A DNA stretch of 64,000 bases from Casuarius casuarius (GCA_003342895.1 PTFA01000020.1:4087437-4151436); one strand, 5' to 3'. Shown: positions 1 to 11,500, numbered from the stretch's first letter. Translations and numbers: made by a program. Notes: a model not told the origin generated them from the sequence alone.

Positions 1-639
1 AGTGTCAATTCCATTAGGAATAAGAGAAAGAAATCATTCATAGACATCACTCATGAGTTGCCAAAGCCAAGTGGAGGGCTTTTGATTATTATTTTTTAAG
101 AATAAAGTGCAGCCTTCACAAACATGATAGGGGGGAAGAAAGAAGAAGAAGAAGAAGAGGAAAAGGAAAAAAAAAAAAAAAAGGACGACCAGCGNGCCCT
201 ATACTGAAGCCTGCTGATATTAGTAACTTGGGGCCAGTCCAACTCTGCCAGNCTTGAAATAAAGATGGTTTACCAGATCCTTGCCCTGTCTGGATCAGAG
301 CACATCGTGCTAAGGCCAGCACAGGTTGTCTTGTGGAAGAGGGGAAACCCTCACGCAGAGGCAGGAGGCCACCAAACAGATGTCAGTGGGTTATAACAAT
401 AGAAAAAAAAAAGATTAGATGAAAAACCCACCCTGTACTGTGTGAGCTCGTATACCCCTGAGAACATAAAAGGAAATGTTCTGTACCACACTTGGGGGTT
501 TAACGATTCAAGCATCTCATGCAAAATGGGATCCCTAAATTGCATCTCATGATTTGCTGGTATTCGTTCCAGCCCTTCACTGCCCACCGCTGCAGCTGGC
601 ACCACCACCCTGTGTTAAACTCCTCCGCGTTTCCACCTT
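1..639. other. Non-coding flank, no gene seen
   Basis: This stretch is AT-leaning, with a purine tract near its start (listed separately). Short open frames on both strands overlap one another and encode low-complexity or unrecognisable peptides, so I treat them as chance ORFs. No splice-site-bounded coding segment, RNA gene or interspersed repeat is recognisable. Confidence 0.6.
129..185. repeat. Polypurine tract, (GAA)n grading into poly-A
   Basis: This is an uninterrupted run of about 57 purines on the plus strand: a G run, several GAA units, then about 17 A residues. Such tracts arise by slippage. They can form triplex DNA or mark the A-rich tail of a decayed retroelement, but no element body is recognisable beside it. 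Confidence 0.9.
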
Positions 640-890
640 TTCCCCCTTCAAAGACTGTTATCGCACATCCACCTGCCGGGAGCCGAGGGCCCTGCCAGAA
701 ATCAGCGCTCACTCCCAGTTAGCCCCTCCGGGATCGCTGCCGTGTCGTTTCGGCAGGGACGGCCCCAGCCCTCCTCGGCGGAGACGAGGGCTGCCCTGGC
801 ACCGGAGCCGGCGGCACCGCGGGGGAAACGTGCCGGCAGGGAGGGCACCCAGGCAGCCCTCTCGGAGCAAGNGCGAGCTAGATAAAATCC
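640..890. promoter_or_regulatory. CpG-rich island-like patch
   Basis: By eye this segment carries about two dozen CpG dinucleotides in roughly 230 bases and is clearly GC-rich. The DNA on either side is AT-rich and almost CpG-free. In vertebrates such patches usually mark promoters or regulatory DNA that stays unmethylated in the germ line, though very recent GC-rich insertions can look similar. No TATA box, initiator or strong splice donor decides a strand. The open frames crossing it (a 179-codon frame on plus and a 106-codon frame on minus) are explained by the lack of AT-rich stop codons. Transcription is not shown by the sequence. Confidence 0.5.
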
Positions 891-1099
891 AGGTTAAGAG
901 CCAGATGTTTAGAACAGCACTCAGAACACTCCAAACTCTACTTTTCTTGATTAAGAGAGCTCTTTTTCTTTTTTTCTTCCAAAAACCCTTCTCATGTGAA
1001 GGAAAACTTGAGACCAAGGGAAGATACATTAAAAAAAAAAAGTATGATTTTCACCCCTATCATCTAATCAGACCTATTAGGAGTTTCAATTAGCAAGTG

Positions 1100-1410
1100 T
1101 TGTTTCACTACAGGAAAGAATTCCTTATAACGGAAAGATGATTATTTATCTAAATCCCGTAAGAGCATCCTCCTCTGTAGGACAAATTGCCTATGACCAA
1201 AGTAATTGGCTCAGATGTGAAAGACTTCCATTACGCGTAGCACCGAGCTTGTGGCAGCTGGTACTATCAGCAGAATCGATACAAATGTGATAAATAGGCA
1301 ACATATTGGAGAAGAAGCACTCCCCTAATCTATGCAGGCAGGTTGCATTGCCTTAACATTGCACATCCGGCGAGCATCTGCCCCATCTACCAGGTACGCA
1401 GCTTTAAAAG
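1100..1410. other. Conserved-looking non-coding block
   Basis: Complex, repeat-free sequence with a dense set of transcription-factor-like words, including a nuclear-receptor-like GACCAAAGT next to a homeodomain-like TAATTG near 1196-1206, and several TTAT/ATAA words. No coding frame is kept. The texture resembles vertebrate developmental enhancers, but conservation can only be shown by alignment, so the call is an inference. Confidence 0.25.
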
Positions 1411-2289
1411 CCACCCCAACCCCCCCCGCCCAGGCTAGTGCTGCAAAGGCAGGAGATGGGGAGGTGAAGCGGCCGAGAAACAAACCACGTCCCTACCAAC
1501 AGGACTTGCAGGCAAACCCAAAATCTGGCAGGTAAGGCCTATAATTCAGGTATCCAGATAAAAAACGGACTGTTTAACATGGTACCAAAATCCATACATA
1601 ACAGTATTCCCCTNTACCCCTCCCCTCCACTTCTCTCTGCTTATTTTGAGAATTTAAGTAAGGATCAGGGCTTTCTTCTGGGGTTTTATCAGCGACTTTG
1701 ACTTTTTTTTTTTTTTTTTTTAAATAGACAGAACCATGTATAATATACAACTTTTTTTTTTTTTTCCTTGAAGGCTTGAGCCAAAGCAAGTCGAAGTCAA
1801 TTGAAAGACGACCAATGACTTCAGTAGGTTTTGGCTCCAGCCCTAAGTGCACACCACATGCCAGACATGATGGCTGGTTCTATATCTGTCTCTAGGAAGC
1901 ACTTAAGAATTGAAATGAGGAAAGGGAAGAAGAGAGCAAGTCTGTGTATATNACACACTGTATGTTCAACTGGCTTCAATAAATTTCAGAAGCAGCACAC
2001 ATGCTGGGAGTTGTTTTCAATCAATAACACAGAGGTTGAATTGTTCACCTGCCACCTCATTACTGCCCCCCAGCAGAGGTGGAATTATCTTTTAGCCTCA
2101 AGGTTACTTGCAAACTAAAAGTTACATTTACAGAAACATCTATTTGCCAGCCTTTTATTTTTTCCTTTATTTCCATTACAGGCAGCAGCAGTATTTGACA
2201 CCCACAAGGACCCTTCTCAGCAAGACATTATATATCACTCCATGGAAATACATAAATGACAAATTATCCCTGATAGCATTATGTCTCTG
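1411..2289. other. Non-coding DNA with poly-T tracts, no gene seen
   Basis: AT-rich DNA that holds two poly-T tracts (separate entry) and short chance frames. An AATAAA word lies at about 1979-1984 (in CTTCAATAAATTTC), but with no upstream exon or downstream GT-rich element it is not called as a polyadenylation site. Nothing else can be supported. Confidence 0.5.
1703..1765. repeat. Two poly-T tracts (19 and 14 nt)
   Basis: Runs of T at 1703-1721 and 1752-1765 are separated by about 30 bases of AT-rich unique sequence. They could be reversed poly-A tails of minus-strand retroposed sequences, but no LINE or processed-gene body is recognisable on either side. Simple slippage tracts are the default reading. 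Confidence 0.85.
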
Positions 2290-2470
2290 CTGACCTGCTC
2301 AAGGTTTAAAGGCAGCTGGCAATTAAATGCCATGGCTACAGACCTGTTAAAGGCTTAGCAGAGCTGTATTTATATTAAGCAGAGGAAATTGTACCTAACA
2401 GTATTTTGTAGATGTATTTCTCAGATGAATTTGAGCAGTGTTCATTCTTTCACTTCTCCTGTTGAAATTA
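2290..2470. other. Conserved-looking AT-rich block
   Basis: Repeat-free, low-CpG sequence with spaced homeodomain-like cores (CAATTAAAT, TATATTAAG) and an E-box-like CAGCTG. No reading frame stays open. It resembles a conserved non-coding element by texture only, and whether it is deeply conserved cannot be decided here. Confidence 0.2.
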
Positions 2471-2729
2471 TCTCCCCATCTCTCTCTCTCAAGTTTTATT
2501 GCTTAACAAGCTGAATTCTCACTTGCATTGGCAATTGCCTGTCTAAATCAAGCACACTGCTCCCCCCTGCCCCCCACCCCGTAATTTGCCAGAGACTGAG
2601 GAAGTAGAAGGATACCACTTGCCATGAATCTGCACTAGCTATAGATTTGCGAACAAAACCGTGCCAAGGAGCATTACAAAGAGCTGAGGGCTGATTGATC
2701 CTATGGAAGATAAAGCAACTGACAGTCTG

Positions 2730-2743
2730 CCCCCCCCCCCCCC
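2730..2743. repeat. Poly-C tract (14 nt)
   Basis: A run of 14 C residues following a C-rich stretch near 2560-2580. On the minus strand it is a G run and may be length-polymorphic or misassembled. No function is implied. Confidence 0.9.
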
Positions 2744-4073
2744 TTAAGTGAAATAACATTGTTTCCCCCTGGGAGCAGACATATTGCCTGGCCACTATTC
2801 AGAAGTGCTAGACACAGGACCTGGACTAATCCTCATCTCACCCTTGACTCTCCAGGAACAGCCATAGGCAGCGCAGCAGGTACCATGACTACTCCACTAA
2901 CATCTTTGCAAGCGAACCAGCTGGAATGGAACAGAAACGAGCAGCAAGCTCTTGGATCTGAGGAAAAAAAACGCATCTCTGAAGTTCAGTGGTTAAGTGT
3001 GTTCCCAGAAAATAAAATGATGTACTGAGGGACACTTCTGACCAAAGACATCCTTTTGTGCAAGAGTAATCATCCAAACCTCCTGCAAAAACAGCTCCAG
3101 CTAAGCAAAATTGAGAAGAGAGACTTGTCACAGCCAGAGGAAGCTACTGATAACTAGGAATGAGGCTTAGAGCAAAAGCAACCTGTTTTAAAAGTCGTGA
3201 GTAAATCCAAACAAGATCCCCAGCAAACAAAGTCTCACCTATGTTATTTTTATCATTAGGTCTGCGATGCATACACATCTGCATGGAATAATCCGAGAAC
3301 TTTCTGAGCTACTTTTTACTATAGTTGGACCATTCCCCATGTTCTAGTCCCTGTATTTTGATGTCTCAAGAAATGAAAGGTTGATGCTCAAATCAGCCAT
3401 GCCACAAAGCTTCCCTCTCCTCACCTCCCACAAAAGCCCTCCTACCTCACTACAATTTGTTTGTGTTTCAACTGTTCAGATATAGCTATGAGAATTCCTA
3501 TGAGAAAAATTAGGCATATAGAAGTAATAAAACTCACAAGTTTTTGATCATGCCCATACTTAGCTTGGAAATACTCATCTCAAAATTGGGATGCATTACA
3601 ATTCAGACCCAGAATAGAACAGCCTGATGAAGCTATAATTCCCTGGGCACATATCATTACTAAGCCTTGGTCATTTAATTAATAACCTTATGATATTGGG
3701 TTTATTGCAAATCATAAAGATGTATTTAATCTTCCATCCACTTAAAAGAAAGACCTTTTCACATCAGATGAAGACACAGCCACATCCCCAGCTCTTAGCA
3801 TTGAGTATTAAGAGAAAATCTTAGCAAACTGTGGCTGAGTAATGAAGTTTCCAAATGCCTTCAGTGCCAGCAAAAACTCTGCTCCTATCCCAGTCACATT
3901 GATCACAAAGGAAGCAGACTGAAACCGGCTTTCCACACTTCAGGAAAAAGAAAAAAAAAATAGCATATCTATGTATCTCTATACATATGGGATGGTTGTT
4001 GGTTTGGCATTGATTTTTTTTTCCAAGTCCAAATATAATTGGAGTTATAATGTGTAGCAAAATTTAAAAGAGT

Positions 4074-4100
4074 ACATAATTCATGTGTCACATAATTCAT
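4074..4100. repeat. 11-bp direct repeat, period 16
   Basis: The word ACATAATTCAT occurs at 4074-4084 and again at 4090-4100, separated by GTGTC. It is a short local duplication, or two copies of one binding-site-like word, in AT-rich DNA. Confidence 0.8.
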
Positions 4101-5767
4101 TAATATGATTCACAGGGACCTTGGAGGCTACAGGCTGCTGTTTTATAATCAGTATTCTGACCATACTTATCAATTAAATACAATGATAAACTTTGTAAGT
4201 TAGACAGTTTTTTTGTGTGTTGGAAAAGAAAAGCTATTTTATTTTGTATGATAGAGAATCATTAATAATCATGATTATTGAAGGACTGCCTGCAGGCCAA
4301 CTAAGAAAGGAGCTAGATCCTAGGTGTGTGCTGGACTAAAACTAACCCTCCCTCACACAGGTAAGTCCCCATTTCCACATTGCTTTCACTAAAAACTTCC
4401 AGGTATGATGTGGCAATCCTAGTTGACCCCATTGCTCTCTTCATACTGACAGAGTNTGAAATGTGCCTGGCATTAAGCAAGCCATGGATGTGACAAGCCA
4501 CNGCCTCAAAGGAAGATAAGATCATGCAATATCTTTAGCAGGCAGAGAAAACCCAGCAGAGAAAGCTAGTGACCCNCTGAGACATCCTTGTGTTACAGAC
4601 GCAACACGACAAGGTAGTAGAGGATTCGTTGGAGAAATGCTTGAGGCATCCAGAGATACCTGGCCAGGATAGGGATCCCCAGGAAGGGGAGGCACCTCAG
4701 AGCCAAAATCTTTTAGGAAGGAAATGGAACTGAGGGAGCAAAGGGTTTGCAGCTGGGGAGGAAATGGACTGTGGACCGAGATGCCTGAAAAGACCGAGAA
4801 TGGGATTAAACCAGGATGACTTGGAGAGAGAGAAAAGTCTGGGCAGACTGGGAATGTCAAAGGAAGAGCCCATAAGCAGGGCAAGGAGAATTTTCTGCAC
4901 AGTGCGTAAAGAGTCTTCTGAAAAGAATGGACATTCGAACACTTAAATCACCTGGACGCTTTTTAAATGTCACTNATTAACTTTAGAATGGTTAATGTGA
5001 CCCATACCTCCAAAGGCTTTTTAAGTTTTTCAGTCATTACTAAAGTCGGACAAGATTTGTGAAATTAAGAGTATACAATTATATCCATAGGTTGCCCTAG
5101 GAAGGGTACTACAAGGAAACTGTGGGTTAAAAATTTCACATTAAGTCTGTGCATCTGGTTTCCTTTGTATCTTCCTTCTTAAAGGAAAATGTAGGTATTT
5201 ACACCTTTTGGGCCCAATCCAAAACAGACTGAATGCCTACAGCGATACACTTTTATATGGTACCAGGACATAAGTGACTTCGGTTCCAGCATCTTTAGAA
5301 AGCGACAGGACATGCACAAACCATAGTTGTCACAAGAGGAGCAGCAAGGAAAAGGAACACCNTAGTCAAAGACTCTCTTCAGAAAATAGTTTGCAGACAG
5401 GTCCCAAACATTTAAAGCTTAGAGCTGTTAGTTTTACTGTCCTGGCACAGACTGTGTTAGTTAAAAGCAGTCACTTCTAAGCTGTGTTTGGAAAGATTAG
5501 CTTCATTTGTAGCATAAGATAGAGAGGAAAAGTCCAAGTAGGACTGAATCTTTGAAAACTAAAAGTGGTATAACAGTTGGGACTGGGTGGCTTTCATCTG
5601 AATTAAGAAAAACAGTAAAGATAGCCTTGGGAAGAAAGACTAATGACGTGAAAGCAAATCTCGCAGAACCTCGATAAGAACATAGCCAAATACAATTTGT
5701 TCTTCAATTGGCCCTTCTTTTAGTTCATTTTATTTAAGACGACTTGCGTGAACACAGTACTACAAAT

Positions 5768-5812
5768 TTATACATATATATTATATATACACACCCACAC
5801 ATTTATATATAA
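5768..5812. repeat. AT/AC-rich microsatellite-like tract
   Basis: An interrupted TA repeat with a short CA segment in the middle, flanked by unique AT-rich sequence. It is an imperfect dinucleotide microsatellite and likely variable in length. Confidence 0.85.
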
Positions 5813-7257
5813 AGTTGATGTTACTGCCTTGAAAGCCACCATGTAAGAGAAAAAGAGACTACAGGTAGAAAGATTACAAGAGCATCTCTTCACCACTCAC
5901 GGTTATCACACAGGAGACGCTTTCTTGCGGCTGTTTTGCAAGGACATTTCATTTTATTCACACACTTTCCATCTTAATTGGTCAGCAATAAAAAGCAAAT
6001 GGTTCTACTGTACTTTACTACTAGCCCTCTAGTGTCAAAATGTCTCTTAACTGGAGCCTAGAGGTATTTCTCCTCACAAACCTTATTCAGTCTGTTCTTC
6101 CCACATAAGATANGTGGGTGGCAATCACATCTCTTCTATAGAAGAGTATTCTATGTTATTAACTGCTTTTCCATTAGAGGAAGGCATGNCAAAGTCATGC
6201 GCTCTCTTTAGACGAATAGTGTGTATGCACAAAGTACACATCTCTTATACTGTCCATTAGCTTAGAGAGTATTGCATTTACAGTTATAGTTATAATAGTC
6301 TATTTTTCCTTCTTCCATGGGTAATGGTGCATGGAATGAATGTCTGAATCTTGAAATGGCACTGTAGACTACTAATCTTTAAAAAAGTTTCCAGCAGCAA
6401 GAAAAGCACAGGAGAGCAATTGTTTACACTGTCTTCTCAATAGGGGAGAAGCCATCAGCTCGGTTTCACTGCAAGTCAGAAGACCCAAGTTACAGCTGAG
6501 AGGAAAAAAGAAAAGAAGAAAAAAAGGCTTCGCGGCAAAATGCAAAGCACACTTATCAGAGAAAGCCTTCTAGGAACATTAGATTTTGTTTACTATATGG
6601 TTGCTTAAGATTGCTGGTACAGGACTCGGTGCCCTAGATAGTCCATTACAGTCCTACGTTTGTGTTTATCCTGCACTGAGTTTACTGTTGAACTCTGCTC
6701 TCACTCCTTTAGCTTTGTTGAAGTAGTTTCTGTACAGGAGGAAAGTTTTCAAACGATTGCTGGAAGCTGCCTTTCAGTTTCAGTACACCGTTACAAACGG
6801 AAAGAAGTACCGGATCAAGTCCATGAATTAGCTACAGCCGCATACATGGTCAGCTTAGAGCATCCTGCTACGGTTTGACTTTTACTGTGTTAGTATCTGA
6901 GATGTACTGCACTTAAATTAATTCTAGATGCCTTTCTAGATTAATTCTGGGCTTCTTGATGAAATATTAAAGGCCTGAATGGCCTCCTGTCAAAGTGACA
7001 CGTCTCAGACTCAATACAAGTAATGCAAACAAAGAAAATATTTACAATTCCAGACGTTGCAGTCACGAGCATGAACACGCTGTGAGCGATAAGAACACAA
7101 TGCTAGACAAGGGAATTGGGATGCAAGCATTTTTCTAAAGTATGTTTTTTATTCTCCACTCCTGCTGGTGCATATGGTTTTAAGAAAAGATTAACAGCAT
7201 CTGAAAATTGAAGCTTTATTTCCATACAGCATACAGAACACCTACACACAGAAGCCA
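5813..7257. other. Non-coding DNA, partly conserved-looking
   Basis: Repeat-poor DNA upstream (in window order) of the CR1 copy. At 6916-6946 two TTAATTCTAGA-like words face each other as an inverted repeat. At about 7025-7050 there is a forkhead-like AAACAAAGAAAATATTTAC cluster. No exon or RNA gene is recognisable, and the 72-codon plus-strand frame at 6660-6878 has no identifiable homology. Confidence 0.4.
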
Positions 7258-7261
7258 TGCT

Positions 7262-7471
7262 TCAACCTCTCTGGGAAAACTCTTCCAGTCTTTCACCACC
7301 CTCACAGTAAAATAAATAAAACAAAACACACACACACACACACCCCCTTATGCTTAAATGGCATTTCCTGTGTTTCAGTTTGTGCCCACTGCCTCTCATC
7401 CTGTCACTGGGCATTGCTGAGAAGAGTCTGGCTCCATCTTTCTCAAACCTTTCCATCGGGTATTTACACAC
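7262..7471 (-). pseudogene. CR1 ORF2 extreme C-terminal fragment, frameshifted
   Basis: A 69-codon minus-strand frame begins with MCKYPMERFEKDGARLF, continues SAMPSDRMRGSGHKLKHRK and CHLSIR, and then runs into a CVCVC stretch encoded by a CA microsatellite. The first part matches the conserved C-terminal end of CR1 ORF2 (family pattern: DGARLFS, then PSD-R-G-GHKLKHRK). It is not in frame with the fused fragment at 7619-8035; the intervening 7472-7618 carries more deletions. The microsatellite replaces the usual block that follows HLNIR in intact copies. This is a dead fragment, not a host gene. Confidence 0.88.
7311..7346. repeat. (CA)n microsatellite nested in CR1
   Basis: An A-rich AATAAATAAAACAAAA segment leads into about nine CA units at 7326-7343 and a short C run. 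It sits exactly where CR1 normally has an A/T-rich stretch after CACAGTAAA, so the microsatellite grew inside the element after insertion. Length polymorphism is likely. Confidence 0.92.
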
Positions 7472-7618
7472 ATTGATAAGTTCCCCCCAGAACTCGTCAT
7501 CTTCATGGCCCGTCTCACTGGACTCACTCTAGTTATGCCCATGTCTCTCGTGCTGGCGATCCAGACCTAGATGCAGCACTCTGGATGCGTCTCGCCAGGG
7601 CCGAGTCAGGGGGAAGGA

Positions 7619-8035
7619 TCACCTCCCTCCCTCAACCCGCTGGCAGCGCATGCAGCCCAGCACACCACTGGCCGCCTTTGCGGCAAGGGCACACTGGTGG
7701 CTCGTGTCCAACGCCTCATCCACCGGGCCCCTCAGGTCCTTCTCTGCAGAGCTGCTTTCCAGACAGCCTCCCTTCTTTCCTAGCCCTTCTTTCGCTGCTC
7801 TGTACTTGTGGAAGCTCTGCCTGTTGCCCTCCACTTCCCTCACCGGATTCAATTCCAAGCAGGCTTTGGCTTTCCTAACCCCATCCTTGCACGCTTGGAC
7901 AGTGTCTCTATATCCCTCACAGGTCAGCGGTCCCTGCTTCGACCTCTTGTACGCTTCCTTTCCATGTTTTAGTTTAGTCGGGAGCTCCTTGTCCATGCAT
8001 GCAGGCCTCCTGCTGCCTTTGCTGTATTTATCTGC
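7619..8035 (-). pseudogene. CR1 ORF2 remnant: linker fused in frame to RT C-terminal region
   Basis: On the minus strand the frame reads GSRRPACMDKEL, then KLKHGKEAYKR, CEGYRDTVQACKDGVRKAKA and LELN. These match the stretch between the endonuclease and reverse transcriptase domains of bird CR1 ORF2. At about residues 72-77 after the methionine (7765-7785) it jumps to GCLESSSAEKDLRG and SHQCALAAKAASG, which match a segment near the C-terminal end of the reverse transcriptase region. Several hundred residues, including the catalytic aspartate motif, are gone, yet the frame continues without a stop for 125 codons from the ATG at 7994-7996 to a stop at 7619. Upstream a TGA lies at 8036-8038. Family alignment is from memory; the fusion itself is visible. 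Confidence 0.85.
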
Positions 8036-8040
8036 TCAGA

Positions 8041-8520
8041 AACAAGCTACGAAACTGGTACTTGGGGAAAGCCTCCAAAAAANAGCCCTTTAACAACGAA
8101 TCCTCCCAGACGGTTCACTAGAGTTAAGAATGGGGATGGTGCACCACTCAGCCACCAAGTACATGAAGACTAAGATAAATCTGAAGCGGGTGCCAGCNGT
8201 ACTCTGAACACGTTCTTCCAGGAGCGTAAAAGGGTCCGACCCTCACCACCGCTCTCCTGAAGATCCTTCTCGCACACAAAGGCGCAGACAAACACAAACT
8301 CGTGACCACCAGCGGGCAGCAGTTGACAGATTCAGCCNGATAAACACGAGCCATCAGCACACGCCTTCCTGCCACGGCCACGCAAGCCCACCTTTCACCC
8401 CAGTGTTACAACACAAAATGACTGGCCCTGCCACCCGTACCGTGAGATGAGGAGCACGGTTTGGGGACGTACGCTCAGACATATAGCAAATGCCTCCACN
8501 TGTGATAGGAGTGACTTAGC
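8041..8520. other. GC-moderate unique DNA beside CR1, no gene seen
   Basis: GC- and CpG-content is higher than in the following DNA, and three N positions fall here. It could include a further decayed 5' part of the neighbouring CR1, but the minus-strand translation shows no endonuclease motif I recognise. The 77-codon minus-strand frame at 8148-8381 is treated as chance. Confidence 0.4.
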
Positions 8521-11500
8521 AATACACTTTTGTTCTTCCAGCTACAGGCAGGGCTCTGTGTAATTGATTAAATGAACTACACAGTTATGAAACTGCTGGG
8601 ACCAGCCAGCACAAGGAATCGCTAAATCGTTTGCAGTAGCAGAGTGACTGCAGAGATGGAAGCAAAGGATGGAGACCAGTAAATTCAGGCGGCTGCTAGC
8701 TGCCGTACAGTGTTTGCATAGGACAGGATGAGAACAGACCATTTAATGATATATTGAGGAACCTGAAGTATGAAAGGACAGCTTTAAAAAGCAGATTTTG
8801 TCCACACAGGCAACGATCAAGTGTGATAACATACAGTCACGCTACAAGTGAAGATCAGTTAATTCTACCTACCTGTTAGGTTTACAGTATGAAATACAAT
8901 GTTGTGTCAAGAAAGATACAGCCAATTCCTCAAAACCCCTTGGCAGAAGCTCTAACGCAGAAGCTACCGTCCTGGGAAATGCAGTGATACAGGGCTGNGC
9001 CTCTTCAAAAATAAAACCATAACATGCACACACACACAAAGGAATTTTGTCAAAAGTCATCTGAAATAAGAGACTGGTATAATGTCCATTATACCACTGG
9101 TGCTGATTATTCTGAAAACTTGTTTTTTCCCAGCTTTTCTGACTGCCTGTGAAAGACATCTGTAGTCNTCTTCCTTGAGGGATTGGCCACAGCAACCAGG
9201 CAGCTGAGGAACCAGCACAACTCCACACCACACGACCCCCCCACGTAACTTAACTGCGAGTCTCCAGCATATAGTTAGCTACGACTGCTTGTCTGAGGAT
9301 AATAAGCCTGTGTCTAGTATCAGTGAGACAGAAGACTTCAACAATTACAAGTAATAAATGGTGAAATATGATCTGCTCCTGGATAGCTCAGGGGCAGGAA
9401 AACAAGTCATTATGAAATTTCTGACCGAGTCATATTTTTTCTCCTCTTTGAGATGTCTACAACAGGCAGGGCACATCACAAGTAAAGCATGAAGATACAG
9501 GAAGGAACAATAAAAAGCAAGCCGCTTCATAACNTTATTCCAGTACGGTGACTTGAACAAATCTTGATTTTAGGGTTCTTCCTCAGAAAGCCACAAAGTG
9601 CCATTTTCCGTAGGAAACTGCCCTTTCAGGGAAGGTGTGGCAAAGCCATCTGCTACTTTATTGCAGTGGGTTTTAGCGTTGTGCTGTGGTGGAGTGGTGA
9701 AACTGCACTAATCACAGAAACAGACTGTTCAGCCAAAAAGCGGAGCATGCCAGATTCCACAGAATCTTNGCCCATGTGCACTGAAATTGCAGGATTTGCT
9801 TGCAATTTAATGGATATTTTTGGTGTTTATTGGGCTGGACCAAGTTCAGATCTTATAGGAGGAATATGACAGATTTCATCTGTTTGACAGCCAAGTCTAA
9901 TTGTATTTTCTGTATGAAATGACCAAAGACAAAAGTGCACATGTCTAGGTACTTCACTAATGTGCCATATGGAGGTTTAGATAAAGGTTTTGTNGGTTGT
10001 TAGAGCTCCCTGTAATAACTGGGCATGGCCTGTATCCTGAGCAACTAGAGCAGGGAGGACAGATTTGAAGGCTCTTCTGGAACAGAGAATTAAGGTACCA
10101 TGTTATTTTTCATGAAAAGAATGTGAGGTCTCATGCATCTAAATTTTCAGTAGAATACACATTTATCCTTCTTCTTAACAGAAACCAGTGTATGCACCTA
10201 CATCTCAAACTATATAAAGGATATTTCTTCACATATTGAAAATAAAGCAAAGGAGGATATGCCCAAAAAGATAAAGTGCAAGCACTAGCACCACACATCA
10301 TGCCTTTAGTGACTATATCCATTTCAGTCCTCTCCCCTCATCCCACCCTCATATTTTTCTTTACATTCCCTAACTCTTGTCACTTGGTAACCTAATTTTC
10401 TTCCTCTCTTCTCTTGCTCACCTCTCAAAATAACATCAGCCTTCTTAAACAGCTAAATCTCTTCAACTTGGAAAAATTAAGCTTTCTTTTATCAAAACTT
10501 CATCCTTCCTTCCTTCCAAAAATACTGCTTCAACACAATTTAGGAAAATAATTTTTATCTCCATCATCATCTGGAAATGGCAAATTATTAAGGTAGCTCA
10601 AGCTACATAACAAGTAGCCCTTCTGTGCCCAGCTATATAACACCTGTAACTCCTGCTGAATTAACATGTCATTCCCTTACTTCTGATTAGCACACTGAAA
10701 TTAAAAGAAACCTTTGTGCCTCAAATGCAAACTTCCATTTAGGAAAATAGCTATTCAAAGAAGGTTATAAAACTTTTCATATTGATACTGTTGGAAGAAC
10801 AAGCTAAAGTTTCCAGTATATCATCCTCATTACAGTCATTGTTAAAAGGATGGCCTAATTTGTGTAATATAATATTAGTCATATAGTCTTTGTAATGAAA
10901 ACAAGTATCCAGTTCTATTGCCCAATATATTTTGGGAATAGTAATGTGTTCTAATGCAATGGCCTTTTTAATTTTCTCCATGTTCATTGGTCTCTTTCTT
11001 CACAATAGTGAAACTGCAAATAGATGTGGACAAAGGCCACAACGAAAGATTACTGAACAGTTCAAAGCGCTGTAGCCATGGCTGTAATTCAAAGAATATA
11101 TGGAGCCTTAAAACGTTCCTTCCCAGTTAGCGGGACCAGATCATAATGGCAACAGAAAACGGCACAGCTTTAGCCTCTCATTATAAACTTATCAGGCAAG
11201 CCCTACTCCAATATTTATATTGGAATATATTATTGCCCATGTTGTAGGAGGGATGTTTATATTAGAAGTGGCTGACTTAAAATTAAATTGAAGTCCCTCC
11301 AGCCAGCCTCTCCTGGTCTGTCCCAATGAGACTTAAAGATGCTCTTGCAGTTCTCAGAAAAAATAGCAGATAACCAAGGATAATATATCTAGTGCTGCAG
11401 GAAGTATTGCCCAATACAAAGTGATCACACTTGGAGCCCACAGAATCAGATTTCTACTAACATTCAAGACATTATTGCAATGCGCTTTTTAGATACTTTG

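Larger units (their letters stand above)
2471..5767. other. Non-coding DNA, no gene seen
   Basis: Mostly AT-rich single-copy DNA. It contains a poly-C tract, a short direct repeat (both listed separately) and several A/T homopolymers near 3950 and 4013. The longest open frame, 120 codons on the minus strand at 4522-4884, has a proline- and serine-rich composition that mirrors a purine-rich plus strand; no domain is recognisable. I see no interspersed repeat family. Confidence 0.55.
7258..8040 (-). mobile_element. CR1 LINE copy, internally deleted, sense on minus strand
   Basis: The plus strand shows the familiar antisense CR1 3' region, for example CAACCTCTCTGGG, ACCACCCTCACAGTAAA and CAGTTTGTGCCCACTGCCTC. 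Read on the minus strand, the same segment encodes CR1 ORF2 protein pieces. CR1 is the dominant non-LTR retrotransposon of birds and encodes an endonuclease/reverse transcriptase. This copy keeps the linker before the reverse transcriptase and the extreme C-terminal region, but the catalytic core between them is missing, as are the 5' part and the terminal 3' repeat. It cannot move by itself. Boundaries are approximate: the 3' break lies near 7258, and the 5' limit near 8036-8040 is where protein similarity stops. Confidence 0.93.

Noticed and set aside
1703..1765. Poly-T tracts as reversed retroposon tails
   Set aside because: No element body, polyadenylation signal on the minus strand or target-site duplication could be recognised.
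4522..4884. 120-codon minus-strand frame rich in P, S and L
   Set aside because: The composition simply mirrors a purine-rich plus strand; no signal peptide, domain or splice context.
7585..8093. 97- and 147-codon plus-strand frames
   Set aside because: They are the antisense shadow of the CR1 ORF2 remnant on the minus strand.
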